Shown here: positions 27,140 through 35,657 of the stretch, piece after piece
Numbering within the stretch: position 1 is the first letter of the stretch
Layout: every line of letters starts with the position of its first letter
Origin: Actibacterium sp. 188UL27-1
GTDB lineage: Bacteria > Pseudomonadota > Alphaproteobacteria > Rhodobacterales > Rhodobacteraceae
Assembly: GCF_016901225.1 (NCBI RefSeq)
Contig: NZ_JAFEUL010000008.1
Location: 1 to 64,000 of the forward strand
Direction: 5' to 3'
Length of the DNA stretch: 64,000 nucleotides
Position numbers and translations under genes: made by a program
The notes under the pieces: model-generated
The model's input: only the letters and a program-made list of their open reading frames with translations
Told to the model about the DNA's origin: nothing
Database searches by the model: none

Positions 27140-28048
27140 ATGACAGCTGACCTCTATCTCCTCGTGCCGATCCGGCATCCCGCGATGGTATCTGACAAAG
27201 ACCATCAATATCGGTGCCTCGAAGCCTTGTTCGGCTCCCTGGCCGGTCAATCCGATCCCCGTTACGTCCTGCGGGTGATCTGTGACCGCAGCCAGGTCCT
27301 GCCGCCGTTACCGGCCCAGGGGCAGCGCGTGGATGTTGATATTCCGCCGCCGGTCAAACCGTCGGAGCAAGATCGCGAGCAGGAAGTGCTGAACCCGTTC
27401 CGTGTGGACAAGGGGCGCAGGCTACTCGCCGGGCTCGACGGTGTGCCGCCCGAGGCCTTTGTCATGAATGTCGATGATGATGATTTGCTCCATAGCGACG
27501 TGGTGCGCACCATCCAGGCGGGCTCTGACAGTACCGATGGCTGGGTCATTGATCGTGGCTATGTCTGGTTCGATGGCAGTTCGGACATTTTTGAGGCCGA
27601 TGGCCTGCACCTGGCCTGTGGGACGACCATCGCCGTTCGGGCCAAGCATTTTAAATTTTCCGACCAGTCGGCGCTGGAAGATGACATTCTCATCGAACTT
27701 GCTGGTCACCGCGACTGGTTCGCCCTGCTGAACAGCGACGGGTTGTCCTATGAACGCGTGCCGTTTCGTGGGGTGATTTACCGCAGGGGACATGCCAATT
27801 CGATGCAGACCCGTCTGTTGCCCACGGCCGATCCCACGGCGCCGATCTGGACCTGGACCGGCTTGCAATCCCGGTTGCCGAACGGAATGCGGTTGCGGAT
27901 AAAGCGTTTTCTGCATGCCCGTCGCAATGCGGGTGTCGGTCCGGCCGATGCCTTGCTTTACCACTGGGACCGGCCCCATGCCTTTTCCGGAGACCTGTAC
28001 CGCACCATGACAGGTGGTAAGCTGGAAGCACAGGATAGCGCCGCCTGA
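27140..28048 (+). CDS. Glycosyltransferase-like (GT-A) protein
   Basis: This is a 302-residue soluble protein of probable GT-A fold. The opening DLYLLVPIRHPAMVSDKDHQ resembles putative rhamnosyl/glycosyltransferases, and a DDDD run in FVMNVDDDDLLH (about residues 108-119) fits the metal-binding DxD motif. LEDDILIELAGHRDWFALL follows near 176-194. No membrane helix or signal peptide is seen. The gene lies between preA and the ureidopropionase-type hydrolase, 30 bases after preA, so it is probably cotranscribed. It has no known role in pyrimidine breakdown, and its substrate is unknown. Confidence 0.6.
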   Translation: MTADLYLLVPIRHPAMVSDKDHQYRCLEALFGSLAGQSDPRYVLRVICDRSQVLPPLPAQGQRVDVDIPPPVKPSEQDREQEVLNPFRVDKGRRLLAGLDGVPPEAFVMNVDDDDLLHSDVVRTIQAGSDSTDGWVIDRGYVWFDGSSDIFEADGLHLACGTTIAVRAKHFKFSDQSALEDDILIELAGHRDWFALLNSDGLSYERVPFRGVIYRRGHANSMQTRLLPTADPTAPIWTWTGLQSRLPNGMRLRIKRFLHARRNAGVGPADALLYHWDRPHAFSGDLYRTMTGGKLEAQDSAA

Positions 28049-28213
28049 CCGGGCCGCATCGTCTGACCGCGGCTCATCGGCTAAAAAACTGGCAACTGCC
28101 CTCTTTGTCGTCATTCGGTCAGCCAGGGCAGCTTGACTGACCTTAACGGCATGGTAGCGTTCGCCAACAGCATCCCGAACCGCGGGGTGGATCGATGTCA
28201 GCAAGGAGCCCAC

Positions 28214-29464
28214 ATGGCCGCACCCGGCGAAAACCTTCGGATCAATGGTGACCGGCTGTGGGACAGCCTGATGGAGATGGCCAAGATCGGCCCCGGCGTG
28301 GCGGGCGGCAATAACCGTCAGACCCTCACGGACGAAGACGGGGATGGCCGCGCCTTGTTTCAGCGCTGGTGCGAGGATGCGGGCTGCACCATGGGCCTTG
28401 ATCAGATGGGCAATATGTTTGCTCATCGCGCTGGCGCGGATCCTGAGGCCTTGCCGATCTATGTGGGTTCGCACCTTGATACGCAGCCGACGGGCGGCAA
28501 GTACGATGGCGTCCTGGGCGTCCTTGGCGGGCTGGAAATCCTGCGCTCGCTCAACGATTTAGGGATCAAGACCAAGCATCCCATTGTGGTAACCAACTTT
28601 ACGAATGAAGAGGGTACGCGCTTTGCGCCTGCCATGCTGGCCTCCGGCGTGTTTATCGGCATGCACGATCAGGACTGGGCCTATGACCGCGTCGATGCCG
28701 AGGGCAAGCGCTTTGGCGATGAACTGCAGCGGATCGGGTGGCGGGGCGATGAAGAGGTTGGCAAGCGCAAGATGCATGCTTTCTTTGAACTGCATATCGA
28801 ACAGGGCCCGATCCTGGAGGCGGAAGGCAAGGAAATTGGCGTCGTTACCCATGGCCAGGGCCTTTGGTGGCTGGAGGTTACGCTGACGGGCAAAGACGCT
28901 CATACTGGCTCCACCCCCATGGATATGCGGGTGAATGCGGGCCTGGGGATGGCGCGGATCACCGAAGCCGTGCACCGCATCGCCATGGATCATCAGCCGG
29001 GCGCGGTTGGGGCTGTGGGCCAGGCCAATGTCTATCCCAATTCACGCAATGTGATCCCGGGTAAGGCCGTGTTCACCATCGATTTCCGCACGCCGGATCT
29101 GGACAAGCTCACCGCAATGCGCAGCCGTTTGGAAGCTGAAGCTGCCGAGATTGCGGCGGATCTGGGTCTGGGGTTGACGATTGAACCGGTGGGCCATTTC
29201 GACCCTGTCACCTTTGACGATGGATGTGTCGGGGCCGTGCGGGATGCGGCCGAGCGGTTGGGATATTCACATATGAACCTCATCTCCGGTGCGGGTCACG
29301 ATGCTTGTTGGATCAACCGTGTCGCTCCGACCGCCATGGTCATGTGTCCTTGCGTGGATGGGTTGAGCCACAATGAGGCGGAGGAGATCAGCAAGGACTG
29401 GGCAACCGCTGGCACGGATGTCTTGTTCCACGCGGTTGTCGAGACGGCGGGCATTGTGAGTTAG
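28214..29464 (+). CDS. Beta-ureidopropionase / N-carbamoyl amino acid hydrolase (M20 family)
   Basis: This is a zinc amidohydrolase of the HyuC/AmaB/PydC group. In this operon it should release beta-alanine or beta-aminoisobutyrate, CO2 and ammonia from the N-carbamoyl compounds made by dihydropyrimidinase. Metal ligands are visible in VGSHLDTQPTGGKYDGVLGV (His and Asp, about residues 85-104), NEEGTRFAPAML (about 132-143) and the C-terminal GAGHDACW. The substrate-binding block GKDAHTGSTPMDMRVNAG is present. Start ATG 28214 has AAGGAG six to eleven bases upstream; an earlier in-frame start at 28133 lacks this. At 416 residues it is typical. Confidence 0.88.
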   Translation: MAAPGENLRINGDRLWDSLMEMAKIGPGVAGGNNRQTLTDEDGDGRALFQRWCEDAGCTMGLDQMGNMFAHRAGADPEALPIYVGSHLDTQPTGGKYDGVLGVLGGLEILRSLNDLGIKTKHPIVVTNFTNEEGTRFAPAMLASGVFIGMHDQDWAYDRVDAEGKRFGDELQRIGWRGDEEVGKRKMHAFFELHIEQGPILEAEGKEIGVVTHGQGLWWLEVTLTGKDAHTGSTPMDMRVNAGLGMARITEAVHRIAMDHQPGAVGAVGQANVYPNSRNVIPGKAVFTIDFRTPDLDKLTAMRSRLEAEAAEIAADLGLGLTIEPVGHFDPVTFDDGCVGAVRDAAERLGYSHMNLISGAGHDACWINRVAPTAMVMCPCVDGLSHNEAEEISKDWATAGTDVLFHAVVETAGIVS

Positions 29465-29470
29465 CGTCGG

Positions 29471-29520
29471 CTGGGGCGCTGCCCCAGACCCCGGAATATT
29501 TTCACCAATAAGAAAGAGTA
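29471..29520. repeat. Dispersed repeat, intergenic copy
   Basis: This stretch between the hydrolase gene and hydA contains a GC-rich start (CTGGGGCGCTGCCCCAG, a small hairpin at 29471-29487) and then AATATTTTCACC (29495-29506) and AATAAGAAAGAG (29507-29518). The last 24 bases match 32772-32795 with two differences. It ends just before the ribosome site of hydA. The pattern (GC-rich stem, then TATTTTCNCCAATAAGAA) is of a kind often seen between Rhodobacteraceae genes. Confidence 0.7.
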
Positions 29521-29525
29521 TTCGG

Positions 29526-30989
29526 ATGAGCAAAGTCATCAAAGGCGGGACGGTTGTGACGGCGGATCGGTCTTGGATGGCCGATGTCCTGATCGAAGGA
29601 GAAAAGATCGTCGAGATTGGTGAGGGATTGCATGGCGATGAGGTGATCGATGCCTCGGACGCCTTTGTCATTCCCGGGGGTATTGATCCGCACACGCATC
29701 TGCAGATGCCGTTCATGGGGACCACGGCGGCCGAGACTTTTGAAAGCGGGACTTTTGCGGCAGCGTCGGGTGGGACCACGATGCTGGTGGATTTCTGTCT
29801 GCCGGGCGAGGATGGCTCGCTGTTGAATGCCATTGATGATTGGGACCGGAAATCCAAAGATCAGATCTGTTGCGATATCTCGTATCACATGGCCGTCACC
29901 GGCTGGAGTGAACGTATTTTTAGTGAGATGGAGGCCGTTGTTAAGGAGCGCGGCATCAATACGTTCAAGCATTTCATGGCTTACAAAGGTGCGTTGATGG
30001 TGGAGGATGACGAGATGTTCGCCTCCTTCAAGCGTTGCGCCGAGTTGGGGGCCTTGCCGCTGGTCCATGCCGAGAATGGCGATATCGTTCAGGAGTTACA
30101 GCAGAAATACCTGGCGGAGGGGGTGACCGGTCCGGAGGGTCATGCCTATAGCCGTCCGCCTGAGGTGGAAGGTGAGGCGGCCAATCGCGCGATCATGATT
30201 GCCGATGCTGCAGGGACCCCTTTGTACATCGTGCATGTGTCTTGTGAGCAGGCCCATGAGGCAATCCGGCGGGCGCGCCAGAAGGGCATGCGGGTTTATG
30301 GTGAGCCGTTGATCCAGCACCTGACCCTGGATGAGGGCGAATATTTCAATAAGGATTGGCAATATGCGGCACGGCGGGTGATGTCGCCGCCTTTTCGGTC
30401 CAAGGATCACCAAGACGGGTTGTGGGCCGGGCTGGCGGCGGGGTCGTTGCAGGTTGTGGCCACGGATCACTGTGCCTTTGATGACAGCCAAAAACGCATG
30501 GGCCTCAATGACTTCACGCGCATTCCCAATGGAACGGGCGGGTTGGAGGACCGGTTGGCGGTGCTCTGGACCAAGGGGGTTGAGACCGGACGGCTGACGC
30601 CCGAGGAGTTTGTCGCGGTGACCTCGACCAACATCGCGAAGATACTGAATATCTATCCCAAGAAAGGGGCGATGGTTCCGGGGGCGGATGCCGATCTGGT
30701 GGTTTGGGATCCGAAGATCAGCAAGACGATTTCCCCCACCACGCAGAAATCCATCATAGAATACAATGTGTTCGAGGGTGTAGAGGTGACGGCCCAGGCG
30801 CGCTACACGCTGAGCCGTGGCGATGTGATCTGGGCCCATGGACAGAATAGCCAGCCGCAGCCAGGGCGGGGAAAATTTGTGAAAAGACCAGCCTTTGCAA
30901 GTGCTTCGACGGCGTTGTCAAAGTGGAAAGCGCTAAACACACCGCGCAAGATCGAACGCGATCCGATGAACATTCCCGCGGGCGTGTGA
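29526..30989 (+). CDS. hydA: Dihydropyrimidinase
   Basis: This is a cyclic amidohydrolase that opens dihydrouracil and dihydrothymine to N-carbamoyl beta-amino acids. The metal site is clear: GIDPHTHLQMPF (about residues 53-64) gives two His ligands, and FMAYKGALM (about 150-158) holds the carboxylated Lys. Later His and Asp ligands lie in LYIVHVSCEQAH and VATDHCAF. PNGTGGLEDRLAVLW is a family motif. At 487 residues it has normal length. The stop overlaps the start of the downstream ABC ATPase by one base (TGATG). Confidence 0.94.
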   Translation: MSKVIKGGTVVTADRSWMADVLIEGEKIVEIGEGLHGDEVIDASDAFVIPGGIDPHTHLQMPFMGTTAAETFESGTFAAASGGTTMLVDFCLPGEDGSLLNAIDDWDRKSKDQICCDISYHMAVTGWSERIFSEMEAVVKERGINTFKHFMAYKGALMVEDDEMFASFKRCAELGALPLVHAENGDIVQELQQKYLAEGVTGPEGHAYSRPPEVEGEAANRAIMIADAAGTPLYIVHVSCEQAHEAIRRARQKGMRVYGEPLIQHLTLDEGEYFNKDWQYAARRVMSPPFRSKDHQDGLWAGLAAGSLQVVATDHCAFDDSQKRMGLNDFTRIPNGTGGLEDRLAVLWTKGVETGRLTPEEFVAVTSTNIAKILNIYPKKGAMVPGADADLVVWDPKISKTISPTTQKSIIEYNVFEGVEVTAQARYTLSRGDVIWAHGQNSQPQPGRGKFVKRPAFASASTALSKWKALNTPRKIERDPMNIPAGV

Positions 30990-31810
30990 TGGACGGGCAG
31001 GTCATGCAAGCTATGCAGACGGATGCCCCCAACGCGAAGACCGTCATTGATGCCGTTGATGTGGGTCTGACATTTCAGACCAATGACGGTCCGGTTCACG
31101 CGCTGAAAGATGTTAACCTGCAGATTGCAAAGGGAGATTTCGTTTCGTTCATTGGGCCATCGGGGTGTGGCAAGACGACGTTCCTGCGGGCCATCGCCGC
31201 CTTGGAAACGCCAACTACAGGCGCCTTGTCGGTGAATGGGATGACACCGGATGAGGCCAGAAAATCAAGGGCTTATGGATATGTCTTTCAAGCGGCCGGG
31301 CTTTACCCGTGGCGGACCATCGGGGCCAACATTCGGTTGCCGCTGGAGATCATGGGGTATAGCCGAACAGAGCAGCTAGACCGCATTAAGAATGTTCTGC
31401 AACTTGTTGATCTTGAGGGATTTGAAAAGAAGTATCCGTGGCAGTTGTCCGGTGGGATGCAGCAGCGGGCCAGCATCGCACGGGCGCTTGCCTTTGATGC
31501 CGGCATCCTGTTGATGGATGAGCCCTTTGGTGCATTGGATGAGATCGTGCGGGATCACTTGAATGAACAATTATTAAGTCTTTGGGGTCGCACGGGAAAA
31601 ACGATTGGGTTTGTCACCCATTCCATCCCCGAAGCGGTGTATCTGAGCACTAGGATTGTGGTCATGTCGCCCCGGCCCGGACGGATCACGGATGTGATCG
31701 AAAGCCCGTTGCCGCGGGAGCGCCCCCTGGATATTCGCGATACACCGGAATTCATTGCGGTTGCGCACCGGGTTCGCGAAGGGCTGCGGGCGGGACATCT
31801 GGATGACTAG
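30989..31810 (+). CDS. ABC transporter ATPase, NitT/TauT type (pyrimidine-operon importer)
   Basis: This ABC ATPase belongs to the nitrate/taurine/HMP-type group. Walker A is GPSGCGKTTFLRAIA (about residues 54-68), the signature is LSGGMQQRASIARALA, Walker B is ILLMDEPFGALDE, and the H-loop is FVTHSIPEAVYL. It is coupled to hydA and precedes two permeases and an NMT1/THI5-type binding protein, so the four genes should form one importer. Given the operon, a pyrimidine base or a related breakdown product is the likely cargo. Later in-frame ATGs at 31004 and 31013 are possible alternative starts. Confidence 0.9.
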   Translation: MDGQVMQAMQTDAPNAKTVIDAVDVGLTFQTNDGPVHALKDVNLQIAKGDFVSFIGPSGCGKTTFLRAIAALETPTTGALSVNGMTPDEARKSRAYGYVFQAAGLYPWRTIGANIRLPLEIMGYSRTEQLDRIKNVLQLVDLEGFEKKYPWQLSGGMQQRASIARALAFDAGILLMDEPFGALDEIVRDHLNEQLLSLWGRTGKTIGFVTHSIPEAVYLSTRIVVMSPRPGRITDVIESPLPRERPLDIRDTPEFIAVAHRVREGLRAGHLDD

Positions 31811-31816
31811 ATCCGA

Positions 31817-31871
31817 CGGTGCAGATGCGATGCAGGACCCATGCACATTCCATACATATCCCATACATACG
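31817..31871. repeat. 11-bp phased TGYATGG repeat, copy A
   Basis: On the minus strand the region divides exactly into five 11-bp units. Starting from 31871 and moving left, the first two are CGTATGTATGG and GATATGTATGG. The third is AATGTGCATGG and the fourth is GTCCTGCATCG. A degraded fifth ends at 31817. The shared pattern is four variable bases and then TGYATGG. It lies between the ABC ATPase and permease genes. Copies B (54068-54122) and C (60589-60632) share both the period and the order of unit types. Confidence 0.8.
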
Positions 31872-31886
31872 GAGCGCACGGTCTAG

Positions 31887-32750
31887 ATGCGATCCGTTTA
31901 CCCTGTTCTGGTCGTGATCGCGGGGATCGTGGCGGTTTGGTATGCCGCGGCGATCTGGATGAATACGACATGGACGCTGCAACAGGCGGAGCGGGCGGAA
32001 ACGCAGCTGAGTGTGGCGCAGGTGGTCGCGGGTTCGTTTGGGCAGGAGCGTCCGCGCCTGCCAATGCCTGACCAGGTGGTGGCCGAGCTGTGGGAGACGA
32101 CAGTTGAAAGGAAGGTGACCTCCAAACGGTCGCTGATCTTTCATGCCGGGATCACCCTAAGCGCGACGCTGGCCGGTTTCGCCATCGGGGCGGGGTTGGG
32201 CATTTTGCTGGCTGTTGGGATCGTACACAGCCGGGTGATGGATATGAGCGTGATGCCGTGGGCCATTGCCAGCCAGACGATCCCGATCCTCGCGATTGCG
32301 CCGATGATCATCGTGGTGCTTAACTCGGTTGGTGTGCAGGGCCTGCTGCCGAAGGCCGTGATCTCGGCCTATCTGTCGTTCTTTCCGGTGGTCGTTGGCA
32401 TGGTCAAAGGGCTGCGCAGCCCAGATGCGATGCAATTGGATTTGCTGAAAACCTATTCCGCCAACCGGGCGCAAGGCTTTTGGAAGCTGCGGTTGCCCGC
32501 GTCACTGCCTTATCTGTTTGCGTCCCTGAAGATCGGCGTGGCCGCGAGCCTTGTGGGCGCCATCGTCGCGGAATTGCCCACGGGCGCAGTGAGGGGCCTG
32601 GGGGCCCGGATGCTGACCGGCAGCTATTACGGGCAGACGATCCAGATCTGGTCGGCCCTGTTCATGGCGGCGATTGTGGCGGCTTTTCTGGTCGGATTGA
32701 TCGGGGTGCTGCAACGGGCGAGCCTTGCGCGGATGGGGATGGTGCGATGA
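31887..32750 (+). CDS. ABC transporter permease, NitT/TauT type
   Basis: This type I permease of 287 residues has an N-terminal hydrophobic helix (YPVLVVIAGIVAVWYAAAIW) and about five more in the second half. An extended periplasmic segment (about 32-75) follows the first helix. The EAA-type cytoplasmic loop reads LLKTYSANRAQGFWKLRLPAS (shortened; about 187-208). AQTIPILAIAPMI-like text appears as SQTIPILAIAPMIIVVL. Its ATG lies 16 bases after repeat copy A, and the stop overlaps the next permease gene (ATGA). Confidence 0.88.
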   Translation: MRSVYPVLVVIAGIVAVWYAAAIWMNTTWTLQQAERAETQLSVAQVVAGSFGQERPRLPMPDQVVAELWETTVERKVTSKRSLIFHAGITLSATLAGFAIGAGLGILLAVGIVHSRVMDMSVMPWAIASQTIPILAIAPMIIVVLNSVGVQGLLPKAVISAYLSFFPVVVGMVKGLRSPDAMQLDLLKTYSANRAQGFWKLRLPASLPYLFASLKIGVAASLVGAIVAELPTGAVRGLGARMLTGSYYGQTIQIWSALFMAAIVAAFLVGLIGVLQRASLARMGMVR

Positions 32751-33757
32751 AATTTTTTGCCTCCGGCGGGAGTATTTTCGCCAATAAGAAAGAGCTGCCA
32801 TTTTCCAGCCCGACCCGGGAGACATGGATCGTCGTTGGCGGGGGAATATGTCTTGGTGTAGCGGGTATTCTTTTGACCCTCCCCGGTTTGGGGACTGCTG
32901 TCAGTATCGTACTTCTTGTTGGGGTCTGGGCAACGCTTTGGTGGCAGAATGCCAGATTGGCCAACTGGCAACCCAAAGCGCGTTGGCAGGTTGCGTTGCG
33001 GGACGTTTCGGTTCCGTTTGTTTTTGGGGTCACGCTTCTTCTTTTGTGGGAGTTGGCTGTCCTCAAGTTCGAGATTTCTCCTGTCATTTTGCCGCCGCCA
33101 TCCGCCATCGCAACGCGGTTGTTTGCGGCCCACAACATGCTTTGGCAGGACTTTGTGCAGACCTTCATCAAAGGGGCTTTGACGGGCTATACGATGGGCG
33201 TTGCGGCGGCCTTTGCCGTGGCTTTGGTGGCGGATCGGTCGGATTTTCTGCGGCGGGGGCTTTTGCCGGTGGGGAATTTCATGGCGGCTTTGCCGATCAT
33301 TGGAACGGCGCCCATTCTGGTGATGTGGTTTGGGTTTGACTGGCATTCCAAGGCGGCGGTGGTCGTGGTGATGGTCTTTTTTCCTGTGCTGGTGAATACG
33401 GTTGAAGGGTTGCGGGCCAGTGCACCGATGCAGCGCGATCTGATGCAAACCTATGGGGCCGGTTACGGGCAGACGCTTTGGAAATTGCGGGTGCCGGCGG
33501 CCATGCCCTTTGTCTTCACGGGGCTGAAGATTGCGACCACCCTGGCCTTGATCGGTGCGATTGTGGCCGAATTCTTTGGCTCCCCCATCAAGGGGATGGG
33601 GTTCAGAATCTCGACAGAGGTGGGGCGGCTGGCCCTGGATATGGTCTGGGCCGAGATTGTTGTCGCTGCCTTGGCGGGATCTGCGTTCTATGGCGCGATT
33701 GCCCTTTTGGAGCGGGTGGTGACCTTTTGGCATCCGTCCCAGCGGGCCAGGGGATGA
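32747..33757 (+). CDS. ABC transporter permease, NitT/TauT type, with repeat-derived N-terminus
   Basis: This is the second type I permease of the importer (336 residues). Two N-terminal hydrophobic helices near residues 26-64 precede the usual core (VPFVFGVTLLLLWELAVL, then LLPVGNFMAALPIIGTAPIL). The EAA loop is LMQTYGAGYGQTLWKLRVPA. Codons 5-16 (ASGGSIFANKKE) are translated from the same dispersed repeat that lies between genes at 29471-29520, so the first residues may be an insertion or a mis-set start. The ATG at 32747 overlaps the previous stop and is kept for that reason. Confidence 0.85.
   Translation: MKFFASGGSIFANKKELPFSSPTRETWIVVGGGICLGVAGILLTLPGLGTAVSIVLLVGVWATLWWQNARLANWQPKARWQVALRDVSVPFVFGVTLLLLWELAVLKFEISPVILPPPSAIATRLFAAHNMLWQDFVQTFIKGALTGYTMGVAAAFAVALVADRSDFLRRGLLPVGNFMAALPIIGTAPILVMWFGFDWHSKAAVVVVMVFFPVLVNTVEGLRASAPMQRDLMQTYGAGYGQTLWKLRVPAAMPFVFTGLKIATTLALIGAIVAEFFGSPIKGMGFRISTEVGRLALDMVWAEIVVAALAGSAFYGAIALLERVVTFWHPSQRARG
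32761..32795. repeat. Dispersed repeat, copy inside a permease gene
   Basis: Bases 32772-32795 (AGTATTTTCGCC and then AATAAGAAAGAG) match 29495-29518 in 22 of 24 positions. Here the repeat is read in frame and gives GGSIFANKKE close to the N-terminus of the second permease. The GC-rich hairpin part of the intergenic copy is replaced by CCTCCGGCGG. Confidence 0.7.
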
Positions 33758-33779
33758 GTTCAACAGAGAGGGAAAGACA

Positions 33780-34760
33780 ATGAAAAACATGGTGTTTGGG
33801 GCAGCGTTTGCGTTGACGGCTGGGGCTGCACAAGCCGCGGATGATGTGACTTTGCAGTTGCAATGGGTGACGCAGGCCCAGTTTGCCGGATATTACGTGG
33901 CCTTGGATAAGGGGTTTTACGGGGAGGAAGACCTCAACGTCACCATCAACCCGGGTGGGCCGGACATCGCGCCGCCGCAGGTATTGGCCGGGGGCGGCGC
34001 CGATGTGATGCTGAACTGGATGCCGTCGGCCTTGGCCGCGCGGGAAAAGGGGTTGCCGGTGGTGAATATCGCGCAGCCGTTCAAATCATCCGGCCTGATG
34101 CTGACCTGCTGGAAGGATACCGGGATCACCGAGCCTGCAGACCTGGCGGGCAAGACCATCGGGGTTTGGTTCTTTGGCAATGAATATCCGTTCCTGAGCT
34201 GGATGTCGCAGTTGGGAATCGCGACCGATGGGTCAGATGGTGGGGTGACCGTGTTGAAGCAGGGGTTCAACGTGGATCCGTTGTTGCAAAAGCAGGCCGA
34301 TTGCATCTCGACCATGACGTATAATGAATACTGGCAGGTGATCGATGCCGGTGTCTCTCCCGATGATCTGGTGACGTTCAAGTACGAGGATCAGGGGGTT
34401 GCCACGCTGGAGGACGGTATCTGGGCGTTGGAGGAGAACCTGGAGGATCCCGCCTTTGTCGATAAGATGGTGCGGTTCGTGCGGGCCAGCATGAAAGGGT
34501 GGAAATACGCCGAAGAGAACCCGGATGAAGCCGCTGAGATCGTGCTGGAAAACGACGAGACCGGAGCGCAGACCGAAGAGCACCAGAAGCGGATGATGGG
34601 CGAAGTGGCCAAGTTGACCGCTGGATCGAACGGGGCGCTTGAAGAGGCCGATTACCAGCGGACGGTGGACACGCTGCTGGCTGGCGGGTCTGATCCGGTG
34701 ATCACGGCAGCACCGGAAGGGGCCTGGACCAGCGCGATCACGGACCTGGCGTTGCAGTAA
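33780..34760 (+). CDS. ABC transporter substrate-binding protein, NMT1/THI5-like
   Basis: This is a periplasmic binding protein for the importer. A signal peptide (MKNMVFGAAFALTAGAAQAA) is followed by the NMT1/THI5 opening VTLQLQWVTQAQFAGYYVAL and DKGFYGEEDLNVTINPGGPD. The family binds pyrimidine-like ligands such as HMP, and related proteins serve uracil-type catabolic operons. LAGKTIGVWFFGNEYPFLSW (about residues 122-141) and QADCISTMTYNEYW carry further pocket residues. It is the last gene before a strong terminator, so the operon ends here. The exact ligand is not fixed by sequence. Confidence 0.88.
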   Translation: MKNMVFGAAFALTAGAAQAADDVTLQLQWVTQAQFAGYYVALDKGFYGEEDLNVTINPGGPDIAPPQVLAGGGADVMLNWMPSALAAREKGLPVVNIAQPFKSSGLMLTCWKDTGITEPADLAGKTIGVWFFGNEYPFLSWMSQLGIATDGSDGGVTVLKQGFNVDPLLQKQADCISTMTYNEYWQVIDAGVSPDDLVTFKYEDQGVATLEDGIWALEENLEDPAFVDKMVRFVRASMKGWKYAEENPDEAAEIVLENDETGAQTEEHQKRMMGEVAKLTAGSNGALEEADYQRTVDTLLAGGSDPVITAAPEGAWTSAITDLALQ

Positions 34761-34766
34761 ATCTTG

Positions 34767-34799
34767 AAGGCCCTGCCGACAAAGCAGGGCCTTTTATTT
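34767..34799 (+). terminator. Rho-independent terminator of the pyrimidine operon
   Basis: AAGGCCCTGC (34767-34776) pairs perfectly with GCAGGGCCTT (34784-34793) around a 7-base loop. TTATTT follows at 34794-34799. It lies seven bases after the stop of the substrate-binding protein gene. Confidence 0.92.
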
Positions 34800-34815
34800 G
34801 GAAGGGAGGACCACG

Positions 34816-35124
34816 ATGGTTGCCACGATACAGGCCGTCTATCCGGTAAAAGACGGTGTCACGTTTGATTTCGATTACTACATGGCCGCCCATATTCCGC
34901 TGGTGCGGCAGCATTTCGAGCCCCATGGCTTGACCGAGGTGGCCGTCAGCAAGGGGTTGGCTGGGGGCCCCGACACGCCGCCGGGCTATTTTGCGATTGC
35001 GACGATGCGGTTCGCCGATATGGCGCAGTTGGAGGCGGCCATAGGCGCGGCGGCGCCGGTGCTGGCGGATATTCCGGAATTCACCAATGGCCAGCCGGAT
35101 CTGCTGATCGGGGAAGAGCTGTAG
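34816..35124 (+). CDS. EthD-family protein
   Basis: This is a small ferredoxin-like (dimeric alpha-beta barrel) protein of 102 residues. VATIQAVYPVKDGVTFDFDY opens the fold, and YYMAAHIPLVRQHFEPHGL (about residues 21-39) is the EthD signature with its conserved His. YFAIATMRFADMAQLEAAI and DIPEFTNGQPDLLIGE complete it. Family members take part in assorted oxidative or degradative pathways, and no function is proved here. Start ATG 34816 has AGGGAGGA upstream; a longer frame starting at 34798 overlaps the terminator. Confidence 0.85.
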   Translation: MVATIQAVYPVKDGVTFDFDYYMAAHIPLVRQHFEPHGLTEVAVSKGLAGGPDTPPGYFAIATMRFADMAQLEAAIGAAAPVLADIPEFTNGQPDLLIGEEL

Positions 35125-35193
35125 CTGTATCACCCCGAAAGGCGGTCCGGTGCCACCGCTGCGACCCAAGCGACGCGTGACACCGGAAAGTGG

Positions 35194-35544
35194 TCAGATC
35201 TGCTGGTCCAGGGATGGGCTATCTTGCGGGTTTTCGAGGTTGCGGATCGTGGCAATGCTTTCGGTGATGTCATCCGAGGTGGGAAGGGTGGTGCGGTCGG
35301 ATCTTGGATCCGTGGTCGCGGCCACTTCCGCCGCCTCGCTTCGCAGGCGCAGGATTTCAGCGGTCACTTCGGTCGGGATCGCTGCGTAGGTTTTGAGTGG
35401 GGCGACAGGTGCGCGCATCGGATAGTCATAATCAACCTTGGGATCAGCGGGCTTGTCGGCCATCTGATCAGTGTAGACCCGTTCCAAGATGTGGGGATGT
35501 GCCGGGGACGAGACTGAACCTGTCCCGGAGCCTATGGACGGCAT
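35194..35544 (-). CDS. Hypothetical protein
   Basis: No family is recognised. The 116-residue product is acidic and probably largely disordered at both ends. A central helical stretch (PTEVTAEILRLRSEAAEVAA, about residues 57-76) may be amphipathic. There is no signal peptide or membrane helix. A strong AGGAGG ribosome site lies about six bases before the ATG at 35544, which supports a real gene. It lies 113 bases downstream of another low-complexity gene on the same strand that also carries an RSEAEAA-like helix. Confidence 0.55.
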   Translation of the reverse strand: MPSIGSGTGSVSSPAHPHILERVYTDQMADKPADPKVDYDYPMRAPVAPLKTYAAIPTEVTAEILRLRSEAAEVAATTDPRSDRTTLPTSDDITESIATIRNLENPQDSPSLDQQI

Positions 35545-35657
35545 TTGTTCGCCTCCTGATCATGAATTGGTAAGATAGGTTAAAGTCTGCCCAACAATCG
35601 TTGACCGAACCTTAACCCCGCAGAACGGCTCTGCCAGCTTCTGCGGGGCATTCAAGG

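Noticed and set aside
31003-31023. ATGCA repeats at the start of the ABC ATPase gene
   Set aside because: They resemble the 11-bp phased repeat but are 10 bases apart, only two in number and inside codons.
32627-33790. Long minus-strand frame of 387 codons
   Set aside because: It is antisense to the second permease gene; its His/Arg/Pro-rich composition is a mirror of GC-rich coding sequence.
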